From: Cryoendolithus antarcticus
Lineage: Eukaryota; Ascomycota; Dothideomycetes; Cladosporiales; Cladosporiaceae
Reading direction: 5' to 3'
Length of the DNA stretch: 64,000 bases
Assembly: GCA_002077065.1 (NCBI GenBank)
Contig: NAJO01000069.1
Coordinates: forward strand, 62,001 to 126,000
The first letter of the stretch is position 1, and each line of letters begins with the position of its first letter. The notes beneath the pieces were generated by a model. That model was not told the origin of the DNA. It made no database searches and saw nothing but the letters and a program-made list of their open reading frames with translations. The position numbers and the translations under genes were made by a program. Positions 20,351 to 29,627 of the stretch are shown here, piece after piece.

Positions 20351-21673
20351 ATGGACAAACGACAGCAGGACGGTCCTCCGTCCCAGTACTACAGCAGCAT
20401 CATGTCTGCGCGGGCATCAAGGCTCTCGCAATTGGCGGCAGACAGTAGTGCGAGTGTCGCCAGTGCTGCGAGTGTTGCGAGTGTGGCATCGGAAGCGAGC
20501 GCTGCAAATGCGACGCCAACGGACAATGCAGATGCGTCAACTACTGCGCTGGAGACGAGCATAGGACTGGACAGTGCTACGACAATCGATATCGGAGGTA
20601 CGCCGACGCAGGCGACGGATGGAGGTGTGTCGCAGACGGACAGCAGCGTAGCTGCGCAGACTTCGAGCTCGGAGACTGGTGCGGTTGTAGGAGGGGCAGC
20701 AACATCGAACACACAGTCAAGTGCGACTCAACAAAGCACACCATCTACAACACCCGCACCGACGACGTTCAGCACGAGCATACACAGCGCAGGCTCAGCA
20801 GCCTGGGAGAACGGCCCTTCAACGCACGACTCCTCAGCCTCGCCAACACCGACAACAATCTCTTCTTCATCCTCAACAGCCACCCCGGTAGCACATGGTT
20901 TCAATGCCCTGTCTCCCGGTGCTAGAGGAGCAGTCGTCTTCGTCCCGCTAGTCATCGCACTCTTCCTCCTCTTCGCCATCCCGGTCTTCCTCCGCAGACG
21001 ACGAAATCGCCGGAATGCCGCAGCTGGTATTGCGTCTGACTCGAGTCTTCTCCCACCCATGGCCATGCTAGGCAAGAAGAATCACCGCTCAACACCCTCC
21101 ACTGCACCGATCATGACGGGAGAAGAAAACAGGACTTACTACACTGGTCTTGATACTTCATCCTCTCGTATGTCTTCTCAGCGAACAAGTGGACCTTCAG
21201 GCGAGAGCCAGATGGCGAACGGGACGTTCTACGAGCCGCCGCCAGCTTACAAGAAACCTACATCCAGTCTCGAGGCTGAGATGACGGCTGCCAACACTGG
21301 CTCACCACCTGGCTACTCGCACGCCTTGCCACCTGCTCTCGTGTTGCCGACCATCTCCCATAGTGCGGACCACGAGCCGTTCGACCCGTTCAACGACCCA
21401 CCCTCACCAGTCGTCTCTGTCGTCTCGCCTCTGCGAGAAGTGCCAGAAGCTGCAGGTGGACTAGCAGCGGCTGAGAGGCCAGGCACGAGCAGAAGTCACA
21501 GCGCCATGAGCGTCACGAGTGATGCGTACAGCGACACGGCTAGTGTGCATTCTGCACGAGCTGCGCGGAGGAGCGTGGGTGGTGCTGTATTTGTGGCGAG
21601 GGGAAGGGGAAGTGATCCGTTTGCTGATGAGAGGAGGAGTGGAGAAGGGAGTGGTAATGTGAGCCCGATATGA
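20351..21673 (+). CDS. Ser/Thr-rich single-pass membrane protein
   Basis: 440 residues from the ATG at 20351. An upstream in-frame extension exists but lacks features of a real start. Residues 1-195 are Ser/Thr/Ala-rich with a degenerate repeat (SVASAASVASVASEAS) and look heavily O-glycosylated. One transmembrane helix (AVVFVPLVIALFLLFAIPVF, near 200-220) is followed by a basic stop-transfer block (RRRRNRR) and a long cytoplasmic tail with a PPPAYKKP motif and Ser-rich segments. The layout resembles Mid2/Wsc-like wall-stress sensors, but no classical N-terminal signal peptide or WSC Cys module is seen. A sensor role is therefore only a guess. Confidence 0.72.
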   Translation: MDKRQQDGPPSQYYSSIMSARASRLSQLAADSSASVASAASVASVASEASAANATPTDNADASTTALETSIGLDSATTIDIGGTPTQATDGGVSQTDSSVAAQTSSSETGAVVGGAATSNTQSSATQQSTPSTTPAPTTFSTSIHSAGSAAWENGPSTHDSSASPTPTTISSSSSTATPVAHGFNALSPGARGAVVFVPLVIALFLLFAIPVFLRRRRNRRNAAAGIASDSSLLPPMAMLGKKNHRSTPSTAPIMTGEENRTYYTGLDTSSSRMSSQRTSGPSGESQMANGTFYEPPPAYKKPTSSLEAEMTAANTGSPPGYSHALPPALVLPTISHSADHEPFDPFNDPPSPVVSVVSPLREVPEAAGGLAAAERPGTSRSHSAMSVTSDAYSDTASVHSARAARRSVGGAVFVARGRGSDPFADERRSGEGSGNVSPI

Positions 21674-21879
21674 TAGCACATATGGGTATCGGCGTTGTGA
21701 GATTTGCTTGATGGAAATGAGCAATTTAGGTACTATGGCCTGATGACTTGGACGTGACGGGGAGGGCTAGCGAAGAGGCTTTTCTAGTGAATGTGACAAG
21801 TACATACGACACGAAACCCTTGTTCACATACCAGCCCCTGCCGCTTTCCCACAGGCGTACATGCCCGTTACACAGCCAG

Positions 21880-22170
21880 ATGGGCGGGAGCGCCAAGAAC
21901 GGAGCATCCCGGGTGCCCTTCCAGCCGTTCGCCAACATGAGCACAGCGATGCCCAGCTGCACTTCCTCTTCATACCTCATCCTCCAATCGACCTCATGTA
22001 CGCTTCAACAGGCGGTATTGTGTTCGAAATAGCCCTAAATTCAACATGGTCAGCTGACGAGACAGTATGTCGCGCCAGAGCGTTGTGTGCACACCTCAGC
22101 TGTGGCGGTCATGCAGCTTCGCTGTGGTGGCGTTGCTGCGGGCACAGCCTCTTACATTGGACGAAGATGC
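21880..22170 (+). repeat. Upstream duplicated block, copy A
   Basis: Diverged copy of the DNA at about 25,275-25,560. Shared words include CGGAGCATCCCGGGTG, CACCTCAGCTGTGG and GTGGTGGCGTTGCTGC, in the same order and similar spacing. It lies about 0.5 kb upstream of the first HET gene and was duplicated with it. Confidence 0.75.
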
Positions 22171-22370
22171 AGCGTTTACATCCGACTGAGCACTGCAGCG
22201 TGGTCAACGATGATATTTGCAGATTACGAGCGATCTGATCATGTCGATTGACATCGATGCGTAGCAGCAGGCTGGAGACGAAGCACGTGGAACATTGAGA
22301 TCATCTTCAACCGACACGTTCAACCCTTCGGACTCCGTGTTTCCTGTCATATTGTCGATGCTTGCACACC

Positions 22371-24653
22371 ATGGAACACTCTGCAGTTCGGCCCTTCGTG
22401 TACGACCAGCTTACGGATCCCAGAACTCATATCCGCCTACTTCAGGTCTTCAAGCCCACGTCAGACAGCGTTTGCCGTTGCAGTTTGACTTCCTGGACAA
22501 TACCGGCAGTCTTCCCCTACACAGCAATCTCGTATGCCTGGGGCGATCCGGCAGAAGTCGTCGACATCGTCGTCAACGGCGCACGAATGACTGTCCACAG
22601 CAACTGTGCCTACACCCTTGCCCAGATGAGCGCCTACACTTACTATTGGATCGATGCCATCTGCATTGATCAATCTAACGATGTTGAGAAGAGTGCCCAG
22701 GTGCAGATGATGGGGGCAATCTATCGCGATGCGCATATGGTATTGGCGTGTGTGGGACCTCATGTCGAAGCCGACAACAGCCGTATGTTGTGCAAGTATC
22801 TGCGCGATCACGAGTCCACGCTGCGCGAGTTCGCAGACAAAATCGAGCCGGGGCAGGGAGTAGCCAGATTTCCTGTTATCACGTCCGGATCACCCGGAGC
22901 TGCTTTGCTGAAGAAGTTTGCGGCAGTGAGGTATTACTCCGTACTCAACCTGCAGGAGCCCATGCTTCGGGCGCTTCTTGCGATGTTGCAACGCCCCTAT
23001 TTCTTACGCACATGGGTTGCTCAGGAGCTCTACATGGCAAGAAAGCCTGCTCTGCGGTGTGGCTCGGACGTCTGCGATCTTGCTGCATTGACCGGATTAC
23101 TAGTTCACGCCACTCATGACGATCCATACTGGATCAACACCAACCGGATTCGCGCTCTAGAGACGCAACACTGGCTTGGATACAAGCAGGACCCTGGCTC
23201 CAAACCTCCGCGCACGCCTCAAATGTCAGAGTCTTGGCCCGATCTCTCCGAAAAGCTGATTGAGCATGTAAGCATCCCCGCGCTGGCCTGTAGGCGCCAC
23301 GATCAGCCACTGAGCTTGCAGACCATCATGCTGGAGACTGCTCACCTGCAATGTGCGGACCCTCGCGACAAGATCTACGCACTTCTGAGCATGTTGAGGC
23401 CGAAGTGCGCCCGGCTCATCGAGGTTGATTACCGGAAGACGATGTTCGAGCTGGTGACCGGTGTCATCCCGCTAATGTTCGAGGAGAATGTCCGAGATCA
23501 TAGATTATCGGAGGAGATCAAGATGGGCTATTTGAAGATGGCGTTGGTCATGTACGATCTGTCTAGAACTGTGGATGTGAAGGTGACTGACTCGGCTTAT
23601 ATGGCTGCGATCGCAGTGCGCACGATTTCGATTCGCAGCGCTGTCGAAACGAAGCCTGCCAGCTGTAAGCTGCTGGGCAGATTCAAGCAGATCGTTCGGG
23701 AGTCGATGATCAAGTCCCACCATAAAATTTGCCAAGGTAGGTCCGATGAAATACGTCCAAAGATTGCAGTTTCGGACACGAAGACCAGCGAATCCGACTT
23801 CGGGAACACCCGGCCGCGCATGAGATTGGCTGGATGGAGGGGAGTCCAGATCTGGCAGACCGAGACTGGATGGATTTGTAGCGTACAGGAAGATTCAGTG
23901 ATATCGAAAGATCTGCGATACCCGCCACAGGAAGAATTGGTGGAGATCAAGGACACCGCGGGCAGGATTCAGGCCGTGGTACCCAACACTGTTCGCGCTC
24001 GCGACTGGATTCTGCAGCGTTGTGAAGGTCAATTCCCCGGGCTGGTCGTTCGTAAGGACGCGCAGGGCAGCTGTAAGATCATCAGCACAGCAATCATCAC
24101 TGGGCCCTTGCCGCCACGCGACAAGTTTTGGAGTGACGAACCATCGCCATCGACGGAGCATCCTTTCACTGTCGATTTCGACGACGAGGACTTTACGACA
24201 CTGTTCTACCATCACATGCATTTCGTTTCGGTTGAATGGAATCCGTCAGTTTCGTGGAAACAATCGGGATCAGCGATACTTGTGTCGAACATGACTTCTA
24301 GTCCGAAGGATGACATTGACGACTCGCCAGCGGAGATCCGAAAATGGATTCAGGACAGGTACGCCAATCCATACGCACAGCCAGACTACGACGTACATAA
24401 AGATCCGAACCGACGACAATCGCCACTTCTCTCCACACGCACTCGGCAGGACTTTGAGCGGTACTTCAGCGTAGGTGTGTGTCACCGCCCTGGATCGTCG
24501 CATGCGAAGGTGTCGGCGGAGAAGGAGCCTAGCCTCGCCGTGACGACATTACAAGACAATGGCGCGGCGGAGAACGCAGAATTGAGCGCTGTGTCTTCTT
24601 CATCGACTCCACCGACTGGTGGCCTCGGCCACAACTGGAGATATTGCGTATAG
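22371..24653 (+). CDS. HET-domain protein, tandem paralogue A
   Basis: 760-residue intronless heterokaryon-incompatibility domain protein. The ATG at 22371 aligns with the paralogue's start (ME...HIRLL). HET motifs: AISYAWGDP near residue 48, YYWIDAICIDQ near 93, VQMMGAIYRDA shortly after, then RTWVAQELY and DPRDKIYALLSML. C-terminal to HET is a conserved region shared with the downstream paralogue (GWRGVQIW, VRARDWILQ, FTVDFDDEDFTTL) and a final motif YFSVGVCHRPGSS. HET domains generally mediate cell death after non-self recognition, usually triggered by a partner protein. It is unlike the NLR at 6.4-9.8 kb in lacking NACHT and repeats. Confidence 0.9.
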   Translation: MEHSAVRPFVYDQLTDPRTHIRLLQVFKPTSDSVCRCSLTSWTIPAVFPYTAISYAWGDPAEVVDIVVNGARMTVHSNCAYTLAQMSAYTYYWIDAICIDQSNDVEKSAQVQMMGAIYRDAHMVLACVGPHVEADNSRMLCKYLRDHESTLREFADKIEPGQGVARFPVITSGSPGAALLKKFAAVRYYSVLNLQEPMLRALLAMLQRPYFLRTWVAQELYMARKPALRCGSDVCDLAALTGLLVHATHDDPYWINTNRIRALETQHWLGYKQDPGSKPPRTPQMSESWPDLSEKLIEHVSIPALACRRHDQPLSLQTIMLETAHLQCADPRDKIYALLSMLRPKCARLIEVDYRKTMFELVTGVIPLMFEENVRDHRLSEEIKMGYLKMALVMYDLSRTVDVKVTDSAYMAAIAVRTISIRSAVETKPASCKLLGRFKQIVRESMIKSHHKICQGRSDEIRPKIAVSDTKTSESDFGNTRPRMRLAGWRGVQIWQTETGWICSVQEDSVISKDLRYPPQEELVEIKDTAGRIQAVVPNTVRARDWILQRCEGQFPGLVVRKDAQGSCKIISTAIITGPLPPRDKFWSDEPSPSTEHPFTVDFDDEDFTTLFYHHMHFVSVEWNPSVSWKQSGSAILVSNMTSSPKDDIDDSPAEIRKWIQDRYANPYAQPDYDVHKDPNRRQSPLLSTRTRQDFERYFSVGVCHRPGSSHAKVSAEKEPSLAVTTLQDNGAAENAELSAVSSSSTPPTGGLGHNWRYCV

Positions 24654-25274
24654 CCTCCTTGCCAACATAGGCGCGCTAGTCACAGAGGCAACGGGAGTGG
24701 CTCGCTGTCGTGGAGTCGATGCTTCCATGCCCAAGCTGCGATCACCCCTCGGCCCTCCTCAAACCCATACCGGCCGTTGGTGACGCTCCCAACCCTGATA
24801 CCACTGTAAAATCTCGCCTGACGGCAGACAGAGATGCCACGTTCGGATCCAAGTCATAGTTGATCTGGTCTGGCGCCGCCGCGTTCTGGCTGAAAACACA
24901 TAGTCTGTCAGTCTTCACAGGAAATCCAGTTTCGAATCACCCGGTATCGCCTCTTGCTCTTGATAATCAACTGGCTCCGACATTGGGCGTGCTTGAGAAA
25001 TGAGCAGCTTTCGCACGTTCAGGTCCGCGTCTACTCTGGACAATCTACGTCTCCGCGTAGTAGACGATCGTCCGCAGTGTAACGGATGCGTTAGGTGTCT
25101 CAAAGGATTGACACGTATCACCATCATTGGGCACAGGTATTGAATGGACTACTCAGTCGAGCCGGCGATGAGCAGATATGAAATGAGCTGATTGGTACAA
25201 GCCATGGGAATCTGCCCACCATGTCTCCTAGCTACATAGCTGTGCGTACGCTTCATCAATGCTGTAGTCTGCGG
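24654..25274. other. Spacer between HET paralogues, proximal part
   Basis: Downstream of HET copy A. No supported gene; the duplicated block begins at its right end. Confidence 0.4.
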
Positions 25275-25560
25275 CCAGATGGCAGCAACGCCAAGACCGG
25301 AGCATCCCGGGTGTCTTCCGCCCGTCCGCCAGCAAGAACCCAGCGATGCCCCATCTGCTGTACCTCCTCATCGATCATCCTGACTTCATGGAATTTCAAT
25401 AGTCGACAGTATGCCGCAGAGCCATATATTCAACATGTTCGGTTTGCGGGACAGCATTCTACACCACTTGCACAGCAATGTGCGAACACCTCAGCTGTGG
25501 TGCCCATGCAACAGCCATGTGGTGGCGTTGCTGCAGACACAGCCACTCTCCGGTATAAGC
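25275..25560 (+). repeat. Upstream duplicated block, copy B
   Basis: Counterpart of 21,880-22,170, about 0.48 kb upstream of the second HET gene. Similarity is interrupted by small indels, so the duplication is old. Conserved words may include regulatory sites. Confidence 0.75.
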
Positions 25561-25750
25561 GCTGGTACATGTGCACTGGAAGTGCAGCCTTCAGTGCAAG
25601 CATCATGACCATGGCTGCACGACTTTTTGAGCGAGGTACAATGGTGAATGCCATGACAACGCCGATGCCCTAAAGATAAGGCATTGAATGTGCATAAGCC
25701 TCGCGCATTGCAGCATTGGAGAAACCCGGTTTCCCGGGTTCGTCTCGACT

Positions 25751-27790
25751 ATGGAAACGCTATCGGCAGGTTCAATCTTCAGACATGACCGACTACCGGA
25801 CGCGAAGACCCACATCCGTCTCCTCGAAGTGCTCACAGCTCGATCAGACGCCATCACTGAATGCAGGCTTACTTACTGGGCGGTCGCAGCGGCCCCGCCG
25901 TACATCGCCATCTCTTACACATGGGGTGATCCTCTGGAGGTCTCTGAGATCATTGTGAATGCTGCTAAGCTGGAGGTGCGCAACAACTGCGTACAAGTGC
26001 TGCGCCAAGCAAATCATCACGGCCCTGGCTACTACTGGGTGGACGCAATCTGTATCAACCAGCTTGACGATCAGGAAAAGAGCAGTCAAGTCAAAATGAT
26101 GGGTGCTATCTTCCGGAAGGCGACGACAGTGCTCGCCTGCGTTGGCGTTCACTCAACGGCAGATGACAGCATTTACCTTTGCAAGTTCTTGAGGAAGCAT
26201 GAACGGACACTGCTTGATTACGCGCAGTTCGAACGCATATACGATATCAAATTTACTCTGCCCTGGATCGCGCGATCTGCGTGGTGGCGCTTTCGCCACT
26301 CCCTCAAAGTGCAGACTCGTGTGCTCCGCGCTCTTTTCGCGCTCATCAGCCGTCCGTATTTCCGACGAGCTTGGGTGGCTCAAGAGATTTTTGGGGCCAC
26401 CGAGCCTGTCATGTACTGCGACATGGACACTTGTGCTGTCTCGTCGATCGCAGCTCTGATCATCATCAGTTCTTGGAACGACGAGAAATGGTTCTCCAGA
26501 TTTGCAGCCAAGCTCCACATCTCTAGCCGACCAGGGCATTCGTGGCTACGCCAGCGCGTCTTTGCATCGAGCTTGGAAGCCTGTGAAAAGCTTAACGGTC
26601 TAGAGGAAACCGTGTCTAAGTTCACGCACAACGCAACCACTGTCGCTTCTCTCGCGCATCGGAACCCGGATCGACATTTTGACCTGACAACTGCGATGAT
26701 GGATAGTATGTTCACGAATGCAGAGGATCCTCGCGACAAGATATATGCTATGATGGGTTTGCTTAAGCCTGATACTAGGGCAATGATTGTAGTGGACTAC
26801 AGCTACACGGCATTTGAGCTCGCCACAGGTTTCATTTCAGTTATTTTGAACTGTCGCGAGCGCGGTTTCGAAGAACCCGCATGGCTGAACGACCGCTACA
26901 TGTATATCCTCGGCTTGACGCTCAAGATCGAAGCTTCCGACCCAGCCTTACTCGCCGAGATCGCTGGCCGTGTCAATACACCACTCGCACGAGCCGCGAA
27001 GCCCGCTAAACTGCGTCGTCGGATACGCATGAGTGGCTGGACAGGTCTTCAGGTGCATGATCTTGACGGTGCGCGGTTCTACGTCGAAGCTGGCACTAAT
27101 ACGCCCGACCTGAAGAACAGTACTGCATCGCGACAGGCGTTCAAGACCGTCATATATGACGCAGCTGGCAGCTCTATAGCCGTGGTCGCACACAACGTAC
27201 TTCCCGGCGATTGGATCGTACAGATGAGTGCCGCGGAACGCCAAGCACGACCAGGTGTCGTCCTTCGCAAGTGTGCAGGATGTGAACACTTTGAGATCAT
27301 CTGTCCGGCAATCCTATTGCGATCGTTTTCAAAAGATACACAAACTACGAGATTCACGATGGACTTCGATCTATGGGACTTCTCGACGATGCTGTATCTG
27401 TACCGAGCATACTTTGCGACTAGGCTACCTAAACTGCAGATACTCGCAGATCCTCGTGGAGTAACTCTATCGCGATCACGCTCGCTGGACAGGGAGATGG
27501 GCAAGGCCACAAATCGCTATGCTCGTCAGCTGGAGACTTCCTCCGCGTCGCGATCGCACTCGCTGGACAGGGAGCAAACGGCGGCCTCAGATCGCCATGA
27601 TCGTCACGCACGCGTCGTGGAGCCCAGAGTGAGTGACATAGCAGATCCTCCGACTCAACTCCCCTTTGTCGCTCCATTGCCAGAGCCGCCCATAGACGAC
27701 CGCAGTGACGACGACTTCTGGCAGTACTTCAGTGTTGCTGTATGCCACCGGCCGAAGTCATCATTTGCGGCGAGAGAGGAAGCTAGTTGA
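25751..27790 (+). CDS. HET-domain protein, tandem paralogue B
   Basis: 679-residue intronless HET protein, clearly paralogous to the gene at 22371. Matching motifs: HIRLLEV, AISYTWGDP, YYWVDAICINQ, VKMMGAIFRKA, RAWVAQEIF, DPRDKIYAMMGLL, then the shared C-terminal region (GWTGLQVH, VLPGDWIVQ, FTMDFDLWDFSTM) and the end motif YFSVAVCHRPKSS. An upstream in-frame extension (25688) begins with ATG, but the paralogue alignment favours 25751. Odd feature: just before the C-terminal motif it has two copies of a SRS(R/H)SLDRE element 26 residues apart that copy A lacks. Gene order, strand and upstream homology show tandem duplication. Confidence 0.9.
   Translation: METLSAGSIFRHDRLPDAKTHIRLLEVLTARSDAITECRLTYWAVAAAPPYIAISYTWGDPLEVSEIIVNAAKLEVRNNCVQVLRQANHHGPGYYWVDAICINQLDDQEKSSQVKMMGAIFRKATTVLACVGVHSTADDSIYLCKFLRKHERTLLDYAQFERIYDIKFTLPWIARSAWWRFRHSLKVQTRVLRALFALISRPYFRRAWVAQEIFGATEPVMYCDMDTCAVSSIAALIIISSWNDEKWFSRFAAKLHISSRPGHSWLRQRVFASSLEACEKLNGLEETVSKFTHNATTVASLAHRNPDRHFDLTTAMMDSMFTNAEDPRDKIYAMMGLLKPDTRAMIVVDYSYTAFELATGFISVILNCRERGFEEPAWLNDRYMYILGLTLKIEASDPALLAEIAGRVNTPLARAAKPAKLRRRIRMSGWTGLQVHDLDGARFYVEAGTNTPDLKNSTASRQAFKTVIYDAAGSSIAVVAHNVLPGDWIVQMSAAERQARPGVVLRKCAGCEHFEIICPAILLRSFSKDTQTTRFTMDFDLWDFSTMLYLYRAYFATRLPKLQILADPRGVTLSRSRSLDREMGKATNRYARQLETSSASRSHSLDREQTAASDRHDRHARVVEPRVSDIADPPTQLPFVAPLPEPPIDDRSDDDFWQYFSVAVCHRPKSSFAAREEAS
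27469..27574 (+). repeat. Internal duplicated SRSxSLDRE element
   Basis: Two near-identical 27-nt words (TCGCGATC..CTCGCTGG core) start at 27,470 and 27,548, exactly 78 nt apart. They encode SRSRSLDRE and SRSHSLDRE in HET paralogue B; the frame is preserved. Confidence 0.8.
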
Positions 27791-28358
27791 TTATACACGG
27801 GAACTACAAGGATCAGATTTATCGGAACAGTGGACGACCTTCTACGCACTAGTGAACCTGTTAGGTCTGCGTGCCATCGACGCGCAACGCGAGCGACATC
27901 GCATCGCCGGGGGCTGCGAAGCACACACATCACGCCTCGATCTCGACCAAACATCATGTCGGCTCTTCTGCGGCACTGCAATCGGGCAGTCTACTGTTAG
28001 AGGTACTGCCCTAAATAGTGAGTCCTCTGGAAACGGTGTCACGGTGGTGTGACTGCTGCGACGGCGCGCAAATCACCGACACCACATCTGCTGGTGCAAT
28101 GTTGAATCAGATTTCTCGCCGCTTCGCTACTACAAGTTTTCACTTCAGCCGAAGACCATCAAAGGCATCTCCTTACGGTGACAGCAACAGACATAGAAAG
28201 TACACGGTCTCGGACCGACTACACTCAGTACTGACACGTGAAAACGCCCCGTCGCGTGCCCGCCAAGCTTCAGCACAGCTCTCCCCGCAATCCGCTAAGG
28301 CAAACCCCAGTACATTCCAGACCTTCGACGTCACTCTGGCCAGTAGGAAGCAGCCGTT
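27791..28358. other. Intergenic, no confident gene
   Basis: Downstream of HET paralogue B. A plus-strand frame (28,018-28,362) is open, but has no recognisable features. Confidence 0.35.
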
Positions 28359-28602
28359 ATGACGACGCGGAGCAGTGTCACAAGTGGGATGATTGCTTTG
28401 CTGCGATCTGAATCTCTAGTCGTGCTGCTGATCGGCGTGCTGGTCAGCGGTTGTGATGGTGGAGACGGGATCGAAGGGGAGAACAGGTATGTATGGGATG
28501 CCTTTCTCTTGTCTATCCTCCTTTGCTATCTTACAAACATCCAGCATCTCGCTGAAGTATAATATCCTTGCTCCCATTCCCCAAAGTCATCTCCAGCCTT
28601 GA
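28359..28602 (+). CDS. Possible small membrane protein or spliced leader of next gene
   Basis: Short gene-like unit with a strong intron: exon 28359-28486, donor ACAG/GTATGT, 58-nt intron, acceptor ACATCCAG, exon 28545-28602. Splicing gives a 61-residue protein with a hydrophobic stretch (SLVVLLIGVLVSG) followed by Cys-Asp-Gly. Because its stop lies only about 86 nt before the ATG at 28689, the same intron may instead sit in the 5' leader of the downstream gene, with this frame acting as an upstream ORF. The intron is well supported; coding status is not. Confidence 0.35.
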
Positions 28603-28688
28603 TCAGTCCGTCTACGATCCAGCCCGCAATTACTATTCAGCGACCTCGACACAGTATCAACAAATCACAGACTCACCACAACACCACA

Positions 28689-29185
28689 ATGTCCGCTCCA
28701 TCAACCTGGGAAGACCGCCGCGGCATGTTCCAAGCCGGCAAGGTAGTCCACGAGCCCGGCCGCAAGCTGTCGAAGCAATTCGGCGACCCTCTGGCTGCAG
28801 GCGGCAGTGGCTCACTGCTAGACCAGGTGACGCCGCGGAAGAGCAGCGATATGGGACCGCCGCGGAAGAGCACGGATCTTAGTGGTGGTGCGAATGGGAG
28901 TCCGAATCGGAGACGGGTGAGCCTTCCTTCTTTTCACCGCGTTGCTTACCTTGTCTCGTCGGCTTGCATGTCGATTAATCACGCGAGTGCTTGCTAACCA
29001 CAAACCAGTCTTCCGCCGCCTCTGGAGGTCTCTTCAGCAATCTACATGACGCCAAGAGAGGGAGCCAGGACCATGGCGAGAGGCGGGCAAGTCGTGATGA
29101 GATGACGGGAACAAAGCCAGGACTTGTCAGCGGATGGTTCGGGCAGACGTTCAAGGGCGCGCAGAAGGATGGCACGGCGAAGTAG
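28689..29185 (+). CDS. Small hypothetical protein, 2 exons
   Basis: 134 residues from exons 28689-28916 and 29009-29185. The intron is 92 nt with donor GTGAGC, branch point GCTAACC and acceptor AACCAG, and the frame is phase 0. The protein starts MSAPSTWEDRRGMFQAGK, is hydrophilic, has two nearly repeated RKSSD/RKSTD blocks, and ends with GLVSGWFGQTFKGAQKDG, a small amphipathic segment. It lacks signal peptide and membrane helix, so it is probably cytosolic. The Trp-Glu-x-Arg-Arg start recalls small conidiation- or stress-induced fungal proteins, but I cannot name the family with confidence. Confidence 0.7.
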
Positions 29186-29627
29186 TGGACACTGAGCAGC
29201 GATATCATGGGATTGAGGGAGTTCCGGGTGTGAGTTGACGAGATTGTGCCAGCGGGGGTGTTCTGGGATTTGTGACTGCATCGTGTATATCTGAATGATT
29301 GTGCATATCATCTCAAAATTCTCAGGACTACACTAAGGGCATAATTGAGCATTGCCGTCGCTGCAGGATGCCGGAGGGGTGGTAGGATATTGCGCTGCGT
29401 ATATGTCAGCACAGCTATGGTAGGATTCTCTTGTCGCACGCTATGGTAGGATTCTCTTGTCGCACGCTATGTGCCCGCAGTGGCTACTCATTCCAAGGTT
29501 GTCCGTTCTTGCTGCACACCATATCCGACTGCGTCAACACTTCTGGCAGTATCAGACCTCACTGTCCCGCCCTATTGAACAACACTCGCTGTTCTGGGCG
29601 GCACCTCGTGGCACCACCGCAGCCACC
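29186..29627. other. Spacer with tandem repeat and promoter of HTH gene
   Basis: Non-coding 442 nt carrying the 26-nt direct repeat listed separately. The frame of the next gene is open back to 29,457, but the better start is 29,628. Confidence 0.5.
29415..29470 (+). repeat. 26-bp perfect tandem repeat, two copies
   Basis: Units at 29415-29440 and 29441-29466 are identical (CTATGGTAGG..CACG), with four bases of a third unit. The repeat lies about 160 nt upstream of the HTH gene's ATG. Confidence 0.9.
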
